This document shows positions 1-5,538 of a DNA stretch of 7,001 nucleotides, in pieces. The notes beneath the pieces were generated by a model. That model saw nothing but the letters and a program-made list of their open reading frames with translations. It was not told where the DNA came from and ran no database searches. Origin of the DNA: Bacteroidota bacterium (GTDB lineage Bacteria; Bacteroidota; Bacteroidia; Bacteroidales; UBA1402); assembly GCA_030706285.1 (NCBI GenBank), contig JAUZOU010000155.1, forward strand, positions 1 through 7,001, written 5' to 3'. The stretch's first letter is position 1; each line of letters starts with the position of its first letter. Position numbers and translations under genes: made by a program.

Positions 1-1218
1 AAGAAACCGCTGTTGCACCTGCATACCCAATACAATGAAGAAATTCCTTGGGATAGCATGGACATGGACTTCATGAACCTGAACCAAAGCGCCCACGGTG
101 ACCGTGAATTCGGTTTTATCACCAGCAGGCTGCGTAAACCGCGCAAGATTGTTGTCGGTTATTGGAAAGATAAAGAAACGCAGCGCAAGATTGCCGTATG
201 GCAGCGTGTATGTGCAGCTTGGGCTGATGCTCAGGACATGCGTATCATTCGTTTTGGTGACAACATGAACAATGTTGCCGTAACAGACGGGGATAAGGTG
301 GAAGCTGAAATCCGTCTTGGATACCATGTGGACAATGCTCCGATCGCCAGGTTGGTACCTTATGTAAACGCTGTGACAGAAGCTGAAATCGATGCGTTGG
401 TTGCCGAATATGAGCAATTGTATGATTTTGCCCCGAATGCGGCGAAAGGTGGTGATATGCATCAGTATGTCCGCGACGCTGCTGCTCAGGAAATCGGTCT
501 GCGCCGTTTTCTGAAAGATAAAGGCGCAAAAGGTTTCACAACCAGCTTTGACGAACTCGAAGGTATGAAACAGCTGATGGGATTGGCCTCACAGCGACTG
601 ATGGCTGAAGGATACGGCTTTGGTGCAGAAGGAGACTGGAAAACAGCCGCGCTTTGCCGCACCATGTGGGTGATGTCAAAGGGACTTCCTGGTGGTTGCT
701 CTTTCCTCGAAGACTACACACTCAACTTCAACGGAGAGAACAGTGCCATTCTTCAAGCTCATATGCTGGAAGTCAATCCTGAAATTGCTGCCAAAAAGCC
801 ACGTCTCGAAGTACATTACCTCGGTATCGGCGATTCAGGTACCTGCGCGCGGTTGGTATTCACCGCTCATGAAGGTGAGGGAATTGCTTGCACGATTGTT
901 GATATGGGTAACCGTTTTCGCATGATTGCAAACGATGTCAAAGTTATCAAACCGAAACCGCTTCCCAAATTGCCGGTTGCCAGTGCTCTCTGGATTCCGC
1001 AGCCAAATTTTGAGATTGGTGCAGGTGCCTGGATTCAGGCAGGTGGTACGCATCATTCCAGCTTCTCCTTTGCTTTGACGCAGGAGTATATAGAAGAATA
1101 TGCTGAAATTGCAGATATCGAATTACTGACGATTGACAAGCATACGACTATTCGCCAATTCAAACAGGATATTCGTACGAACGAAGTGTATTACATGTTA
1201 AACAAAGCACTCCGTTAA
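1..1218 (+). CDS. araA: L-arabinose isomerase, 5'-truncated by window edge
   Basis: AraA interconverts L-arabinose and L-ribulose in the cytoplasm, the first step of L-arabinose breakdown, and uses a divalent metal, usually Mn2+. The reading frame is open from base 1 and gives 405 residues before the TAA at 1216-1218. The family is about 500 residues long, so about 95 N-terminal residues lie upstream and no true start is in the window. The translation follows E. coli AraA as I remember it, with WDSMDMDFMNLNQ and REFGF near the left edge, then FGDNM and VAVTDGDKV. The metal and catalytic positions are all present: Glu in AEGDWKTAA (codon 628-630; E. coli E306), Glu in FLEDYT (709-711; E333), His in AHMLEV (760-762; H350) and the His pair in GGTHHS (1051-1056; H450 region). 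The enzyme therefore looks functional. araB follows after 3 bases, so the two are almost certainly co-transcribed. Its promoter lies outside the window. Confidence 0.97.
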   Translation, partial: KKPLLHLHTQYNEEIPWDSMDMDFMNLNQSAHGDREFGFITSRLRKPRKIVVGYWKDKETQRKIAVWQRVCAAWADAQDMRIIRFGDNMNNVAVTDGDKVEAEIRLGYHVDNAPIARLVPYVNAVTEAEIDALVAEYEQLYDFAPNAAKGGDMHQYVRDAAAQEIGLRRFLKDKGAKGFTTSFDELEGMKQLMGLASQRLMAEGYGFGAEGDWKTAALCRTMWVMSKGLPGGCSFLEDYTLNFNGENSAILQAHMLEVNPEIAAKKPRLEVHYLGIGDSGTCARLVFTAHEGEGIACTIVDMGNRFRMIANDVKVIKPKPLPKLPVASALWIPQPNFEIGAGAWIQAGGTHHSSFSFALTQEYIEEYAEIADIELLTIDKHTTIRQFKQDIRTNEVYYMLNKALR

Positions 1219-1221
1219 ACC

Positions 1222-2898
1222 ATGAAGAAATATGTAATTGGACTCGATTACGGTACCGACTCTTGCCGTGCCCTGATTGTGGACGCAGAAACTGGTGCCG
1301 AACAGGCTTCCTCCGTGAAGTATTATCCACGCTGGGCCAAAGGGCTGTATTGCCAACCCACGGCCAACCAATATCGCCAGCATCCGAGTGACTATGTGGA
1401 CTGTCTGGAAGCTTCAGTCAAGGAAGCCCTGTCGAAATGCGATCCGTCTGTAGCTGAACAGGTGATCGGCATGTCTTTTGATACGACAGGCTCGACACCG
1501 GTTTTCACCGACAAAAAAGGGACTCCGCTGTCATTGCTTCCTGAGTTTGCTGAAAATCCGAATGCCATGTTTGTTTTGTGGAAAGACCATACGGCTGTTA
1601 AGGAAGCGGCAGAGGTGAACGAACTTTGTGCTAAATGGGAAATAGATTATACGGCATACGAAGGTGGTATTTATTCTTCCGAATGGTTCTGGGCTAAAGT
1701 ACTGCATGTCCTCCGGAATGATAAAAAAGTTCGTGGCGCTGCTTATTCTATTGTTGAACATTGCGATTGGTTGCCGGCATTGCTTTGTGGCGATACGAAG
1801 CCTGAAACTATGAAACGCAGCCGTTGTGCTGCCGGCCATAAAGCCATGTGGCTGGAAAAATGGGGCGGGCTTCCGTCAGAGAAGTTTCTGACAGCCCTGG
1901 ATCCATTGCTGGAAGGTTTCCGTGCCCGTTTATATAAAGATACATTTACCAGTGATGCCAAAGTGGGTTATTTGACTCCGGAATGGGCCAAACGTCTTGG
2001 ATTAACGACGAACGTTGCTGTCGGGGTTGGTGCCTTCGATTGCCATATGGGGGCTGTCGGTGCTGAAGCGGTGCCCAATACACTGGTTCGCGTTATCGGT
2101 ACTTCAACCTGCGATATTCTTGTTTCTTCCTATCAGGAAGTCGGCGATAAACTGATCAAAGGCATCTGCGGACAGGTTGACGGATCCGTTATTCCTGGCT
2201 ATATGGGCCTTGAAGCTGGTCAATCGGCTTTTGGTGATGTGTATGCCTGGTTTAAACACGTATTGGCATGGCCTATCGTAGAACTCGTCGGCAAGACCAA
2301 GTTGATCGATGACGAAACGAAGCAGAAACTGGTTAATGAAGCCCTGGATAAAATCATTCCAAAGCTTTCCGATCAGGCTGCTGAAATTGATCCGAAAGAA
2401 AGTTCCGTCCTGGCTACCGATTGGATGAACGGACGCCGTACACCTGATGCCAGCCAGTTGGTTCAAGGTTCTATTACAGGTTTGACGCTAGGTTCAACTG
2501 CTCCGATGATTTTTCGTGCCTTGGTTGAAGCAACTGCTTTTGGCTCCAAAGCCATTGTGGATCGTTTCACCCAGGAAGGTGTGAGGATTGAAAGTGTCAT
2601 CGGTATCGGCGGTATTTCCTTGAAATCGCCGTTTGTCATGCAAACCATGGCTGATGTGCTTAATATGCCGATCAAGGTTGCCCGAAGCGAACAGGCTTGT
2701 GCTTTCGGTGCGGCTATGTTTGCTGCGGTTGTCGCCGGTGTCTATGACAAGGTGGAAGATGCCCAGAAGACCATGGGACAAGGTTTTGCCAATGAGTACA
2801 AACCGGATCCCAGAATGGTTGCTTTTTACAGTGAAGCGTATAAGAAATACGCCTTACTCGGTCAATTGACCGAAGACAATTTCTTCAAGACTATTTAA
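1222..2898 (+). CDS. araB: Ribulokinase (FGGY carbohydrate kinase)
   Basis: AraB uses ATP to phosphorylate L-ribulose to L-ribulose 5-phosphate in the cytoplasm, the second step of the arabinose pathway. The protein has 558 residues, normal for AraB (E. coli 566). The N-terminal actin-like fold opens with the phosphate loop GLDYGTDS (residues 7-14). TTGSTP follows at 88-93 and GHKAMW at 205-210. The likely catalytic base is D273 in AFDCHMGAVGAE, matching D274 of known ribulokinases. VIGTSTCDIL (291-300) and GLEAGQSAFGD (329-339) are typical of AraB rather than of xylulokinase or glycerol kinase. The C-terminal half carries the nucleotide-site motif GIGGISLKSP (461-470) and ACAFGAAMFAA (492-502). 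ATG at 1222 is the natural start because the conserved N-terminal strand begins at once. No clear Shine-Dalgarno site is seen. The 3-base gap after the araA stop suggests translational coupling. A terminator follows 23 bases after the stop, so araB is the last gene of this transcript. Confidence 0.97.
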   Translation: MKKYVIGLDYGTDSCRALIVDAETGAEQASSVKYYPRWAKGLYCQPTANQYRQHPSDYVDCLEASVKEALSKCDPSVAEQVIGMSFDTTGSTPVFTDKKGTPLSLLPEFAENPNAMFVLWKDHTAVKEAAEVNELCAKWEIDYTAYEGGIYSSEWFWAKVLHVLRNDKKVRGAAYSIVEHCDWLPALLCGDTKPETMKRSRCAAGHKAMWLEKWGGLPSEKFLTALDPLLEGFRARLYKDTFTSDAKVGYLTPEWAKRLGLTTNVAVGVGAFDCHMGAVGAEAVPNTLVRVIGTSTCDILVSSYQEVGDKLIKGICGQVDGSVIPGYMGLEAGQSAFGDVYAWFKHVLAWPIVELVGKTKLIDDETKQKLVNEALDKIIPKLSDQAAEIDPKESSVLATDWMNGRRTPDASQLVQGSITGLTLGSTAPMIFRALVEATAFGSKAIVDRFTQEGVRIESVIGIGGISLKSPFVMQTMADVLNMPIKVARSEQACAFGAAMFAAVVAGVYDKVEDAQKTMGQGFANEYKPDPRMVAFYSEAYKKYALLGQLTEDNFFKTI

Positions 2899-2921
2899 GT
2901 ATTAAATAGCGTAAAAGAATT

Positions 2922-2959
2922 GAGGTCGTCCGGGCATTTCCTGACGACCTCGTTTTTTT
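2922..2959 (+). terminator. Rho-independent terminator of the ara transcript
   Basis: A perfect 9-bp stem (GAGGTCGTC at 2922-2930 pairing with GACGACCTC at 2943-2951) encloses a 12-base loop and is followed by seven T residues at 2953-2959. It starts 23 bases after the araB stop and closes the araA-araB transcript. The convergent protease gene ends at 3004, about 45 bases beyond. On the minus strand the same hairpin is followed by AATTCTTTT, a weaker U-tract, so it may also stop protease transcription. The rest of the 105-base gap (2899-3003) is AT-rich and shows nothing else. Confidence 0.92.
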
Positions 2960-3003
2960 ATGATAACAGCTATAATGAAAATCTGTGTGTTCCGGTAAAT
3001 AGA

Positions 3004-5484
3004 TTATTCAACCAGCACCTTGATGTGTTTGCGAGAACCATCGAACCAGACTTCTGCGATATATAGACCTCCTCGGGCTACTTCAACTATATTTTCCGTG
3101 GAAACTTGTATCAGTTGTCCCGCCAAATTGTACAACCTGACAGGCGTTTTCGGATCGATACCTTTCAGATAGATTGTCCGGCCTTTGACATAATCAATGA
3201 CAGCCGTGGCTTTTGCCGTAGTCAGACTGATTAAGGCAGAACTGTTCCCTGTTGCCTGGCCATCTGTCGCTTTGACTCGATAGGTATACGTCCGTTTATC
3301 ATCCAGTTCATTGACGACACAAAAGGTATCGGTTACATAAAGTTGGTCATAACCTGAGAGAATGGTTGGAGAGGAAAGACTATCAGGCTGTTCATAAATC
3401 GTTAAGTAATAACCTGTTGCCCAACTTTCTGGTTTCCAGTTTGCCCTGAAACTAAACGGTTTGACCTCCGTTGCTGCTTTTGCCGTCGGAGTGCTGTTCG
3501 TTGTGGTTAAACGACAGATACCTGAATAGCCGGAAATGTTGAATCCGTCAGTTGCACGTACCTGATAGTAATAATCGGTTAAATCCGCCTTGACACTGAT
3601 GATTTTGAATGTATCAGTCACCATCGCATGCTGGCAAATATATGTTTTGACAGAATCTCCGGAAGAAACATCCAGCGTATAAACATCCAGATAGTAGGCT
3701 GTTGCCCCTTCAACAGAAGACCAGCTAGCAGTAAACAAGAAAGGTTGAATGCTTTTTGCCGGTTGAGTAACCGGAGCTTTCATCGGCTTGGACCCTCCCA
3801 TGAATTTGAACGTGATCAAACTGTCCGTCTCCGTAATGCTGGAAACGGGTTTGCTAAGCGCTGTTCCATTCCATGTTTTCATGGAAGGAGTGGTATTATC
3901 TGTAAACAGCGTGATTTGACTTGCTCCGGGAAAAGGATCGCCCTTAAGGCTTGAATAATAGCTACTGTAATTTTTACCAGTATAAATGATACCGCTGTTG
4001 TCCGCTTCTTCAATGTCTGCGCATTGATGTTGGGCGATGGCATTGACCATATTTTCTTTCCAGAGCGTGGCATAACTCCAGGTCTCTTTGGTCCCGTAAT
4101 AACTCAACGATGTACTGGCATTGCTGCGCATGTCGATGTGATAGATGAGCATGCCGTGATAGGGGACGTAGGCATCCCATGTCCCTGTTTTTTGTTGCCG
4201 GTTTTCCAACAGAAAATACTCTCCGGCATTGGACGTATTGATGATGTAACCTGAATTGGAAGAGACCAGCGGACGTAGTACTAAATCGGCAGGTACGGAC
4301 AATTCGACAGGAGTAGCCCAACCAAGCATTTTCCGTTCGAGCAAGGTTAAACAAGGTGGCACACAGCCATCGCTGTTATACGCACCGTAGGCCATTAGTG
4401 ACCATTCTCCGATGTCGAACCCTTCTCCGTTATAATTATCATAATCCACGTCGTACATGTCCGGAAGACCTAAAATATGTCCGAATTCATGTGTGAAGGT
4501 GCCTATGCCTGTTAGAACATTCGAACCGTCCAACTCAGCACTGCAGGCGTAATCTTCAATGCTTTTGCCATTCAGAGCTAAGCTTAGCCCTTCACCGCTA
4601 AGACTCCAGGAATGGGGCCAGATGGTGTTGGCCGAGCCGCCGTCGGCTTCTCCTTTTCCGGCATAAAAAATGTAGACGTTGTCCACATATCCGTCCTTGT
4701 CAGCATCGTATTTTGAAAAATCCACCGAAGAAGAAACCAGTTGGCAGGCCTCTTTAACCATTTTGGCCGGATGAACATCATTCCCTTCACTATCGTTGGC
4801 TCCATAATAAGCCATTGGATTGCTGAGCGTTACGGGGCCGACTACGTCAAATTCAGGTGTAAACAGACTGTCTGAATTTGACAGGTAATAATCACGTACA
4901 CTGCCAATATGAGTACGTTTGTTGTAGCCATGTTTATTCAGCATATTTTCAAATTCGGTTTGCGGATTGGCTGTGGTAAAGGACACATCTGAAAAGTTGA
5001 CCAGGATTACCAACGATCGCACGGTGCCTGTAGTCGGATACTCATTGATTAATCCGTCCGCTGACGTGGTTGCGCTTCTGAGCCTGGTTTCTCGTTGAAT
5101 GGCCCGTTCTATACGCTTTGCGGTAGATTGCTGCTGCTGTTTGCCGGAAAAGGACATACCAGGTTTGATGGTTTTCAGGAACGTTTGTTCTTCGGTACTT
5201 CGAGCAGTTTCATTGGCTGCTTTGACCAGACCGGATTTCAGATTTCCTGCTGAGTCGTGAACTGCGTAGGTATAATACCCATCACTGTCCGATAACAGGA
5301 TATAGCCGTCTGGAGAAACTGCGTAATGAAAAAATTCATCGCCTTTCAAATAAGCGGATAGTTTTTTGCCGTCTGGTTGGGTCAGGCTGACCAGTCCTCT
5401 TGGGGCTGGTACCGAATATCCCCCTTGTACGCTGGTTAAAAGCGTTGTAATCAGTAATATTTGCTTCCAAAAACATCTTCTCAT
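3004..5484 (-). CDS. Secreted M6-family zinc metalloprotease with Fn3-like repeats
   Basis: This is an exported protease of the M6 (immune inhibitor A-like) family. From the chosen ATG at 5484 it has 826 residues, numbered from there. A signal peptide has a basic n-region (MRRCFWKQ), a hydrophobic core (ILLITTLL) and no lipobox cysteine. Residues about 27-140 resemble the M6 propeptide, with TQPDGKKL and FFHYAVSPDGY. The catalytic domain spans about 155-550. It has a calcium-type loop DADKDGYVD (260-268), the zinc motif HEFGHILGLPD (332-342; bases 4459-4491; H332, H336, D342 and general base E333) and a likely Met-turn in SLMAYG (M364). Two Fn3-like repeats follow (576-660, 671-755), then a C-terminal sorting-type domain with VRLYNLAGQLI and GLYIAEV. 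An in-frame ATG at 5538 would add 18 residues and give 844. I prefer 5484 because the extra part would lengthen the n-region unusually and abut the tkt ATG. The substrate is unknown, and I see no functional link to arabinose use. Confidence 0.9.
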   Translation of the reverse strand: MRRCFWKQILLITTLLTSVQGGYSVPAPRGLVSLTQPDGKKLSAYLKGDEFFHYAVSPDGYILLSDSDGYYTYAVHDSAGNLKSGLVKAANETARSTEEQTFLKTIKPGMSFSGKQQQQSTAKRIERAIQRETRLRSATTSADGLINEYPTTGTVRSLVILVNFSDVSFTTANPQTEFENMLNKHGYNKRTHIGSVRDYYLSNSDSLFTPEFDVVGPVTLSNPMAYYGANDSEGNDVHPAKMVKEACQLVSSSVDFSKYDADKDGYVDNVYIFYAGKGEADGGSANTIWPHSWSLSGEGLSLALNGKSIEDYACSAELDGSNVLTGIGTFTHEFGHILGLPDMYDVDYDNYNGEGFDIGEWSLMAYGAYNSDGCVPPCLTLLERKMLGWATPVELSVPADLVLRPLVSSNSGYIINTSNAGEYFLLENRQQKTGTWDAYVPYHGMLIYHIDMRSNASTSLSYYGTKETWSYATLWKENMVNAIAQHQCADIEEADNSGIIYTGKNYSSYYSSLKGDPFPGASQITLFTDNTTPSMKTWNGTALSKPVSSITETDSLITFKFMGGSKPMKAPVTQPAKSIQPFLFTASWSSVEGATAYYLDVYTLDVSSGDSVKTYICQHAMVTDTFKIISVKADLTDYYYQVRATDGFNISGYSGICRLTTTNSTPTAKAATEVKPFSFRANWKPESWATGYYLTIYEQPDSLSSPTILSGYDQLYVTDTFCVVNELDDKRTYTYRVKATDGQATGNSSALISLTTAKATAVIDYVKGRTIYLKGIDPKTPVRLYNLAGQLIQVSTENIVEVARGGLYIAEVWFDGSRKHIKVLVE
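3007..3213 (-). other. C-terminal sorting-type domain of the protease
   Basis: The last 60-70 residues follow the plan of type IX secretion (Por) C-terminal domains: a strand (GRTIYLKG), a central VRLYNLAGQLIQV strand-turn, then ARGGLYIAEVWFDG and a final basic, hydrophobic strand ending in KHIKVLVE. In T9SS bacteria such domains direct outer-membrane export and are cleaved off. Many Bacteroidales keep look-alike domains without a T9SS, so the domain call is moderate and the export route is inference. Confidence 0.5.
3220..3474 (-). repeat. Fibronectin-III-like repeat, copy 2, within the protease
   Basis: This is the second module, with PFSFRANW, GYYLTIY, VTDTF and YTYRVKATDG in the same order and register as copy 1. 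The protein similarity is clear but incomplete, which points to an old intragenic duplication. It is joined to copy 1 by a short linker rich in Ser, Thr and Ala, and followed directly by the C-terminal sorting-type domain. Confidence 0.7.
3505..3759 (-). repeat. Fibronectin-III-like repeat, copy 1, within the protease
   Basis: This codes for about 85 residues of the protease and is the first of two tandem modules. Landmarks are PFLFTASW, AYYLDVY, VTDTF and YYQVRATDG. Each landmark recurs exactly 95 residues (285 bases) further on in copy 2. The strand pattern fits a beta-sandwich of Fn3 type, which usually serves as a spacer or binding module in secreted enzymes. Confidence 0.7.
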
Positions 5485-5489
5485 GCGGG

Positions 5490-5497
5490 CAAATGTA
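5490..5497 (-). promoter_or_regulatory. Candidate -7 box for the protease gene
   Basis: Read on the minus strand this is TACATTTG, a full match to the Bacteroidota -7 consensus TAnnTTTG. It lies 5 bases upstream of the preferred protease ATG at 5484, so transcription would start at or very near the start codon and give a leaderless or almost leaderless mRNA. No TTTG -33 box is seen at the expected distance. An alternative is the near-match TATGTTTT at 5539-5532 (minus strand) with TTTG at 5565-5562, 22 bases further upstream. That would give a leader of roughly 40 bases. Confidence 0.35.
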
Positions 5498-5498
5498 G

Positions 5499-5515
5499 AA
5501 AGATTCTTTATCTTT
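5499..5515. repeat. Short inverted repeat in the divergent promoter region
   Basis: AAAGAT at 5499-5504 and ATCTTT at 5510-5515 form an inverted repeat with a 5-base spacer. It overlaps the candidate tkt -7 box and sits next to the protease box. It could be an operator half-site pair, but AT-rich 6-mers pair by chance often, so this is weak. Confidence 0.2.
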
Positions 5516-5516
5516 G
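5509..5516 (+). promoter_or_regulatory. tkt: Candidate -7 box for the transketolase gene
   Basis: TATCTTTG is a full match to the Bacteroidota -7 consensus TAnnTTTG, 22 bases before the tkt ATG at 5539. It predicts a transcript start near 5521 and a 5' leader of about 15-20 bases. No good TTTG -33 box is visible 19-22 bases upstream, where the sequence is GC-rich (GCGGG). tkt is cut off from the ara transcript by a terminator and an opposing gene, so it needs a promoter here, which supports the call. Confidence 0.5.
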
Positions 5517-5538
5517 TGAAAATTTTTTCCGAAAACAT

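Noticed and set aside
13..15. TTG codon as the start of araA
   Set aside because: The frame is open to base 1 and the upstream codons already match AraA. About 95 family residues are missing on the left, so this is an internal Leu codon.
2104..2466. 120-residue minus-strand frame inside araB
   Set aside because: The opposite strand encodes conserved ribulokinase motifs throughout, including the GLEAGQSAFGD region. The minus-strand product has no recognisable features.
4010..4354. 114-residue minus-strand frame inside the protease gene
   Set aside because: It overlaps the M6 catalytic domain on the same strand in another frame. The protease frame is intact, so there is no sign of a frameshift.
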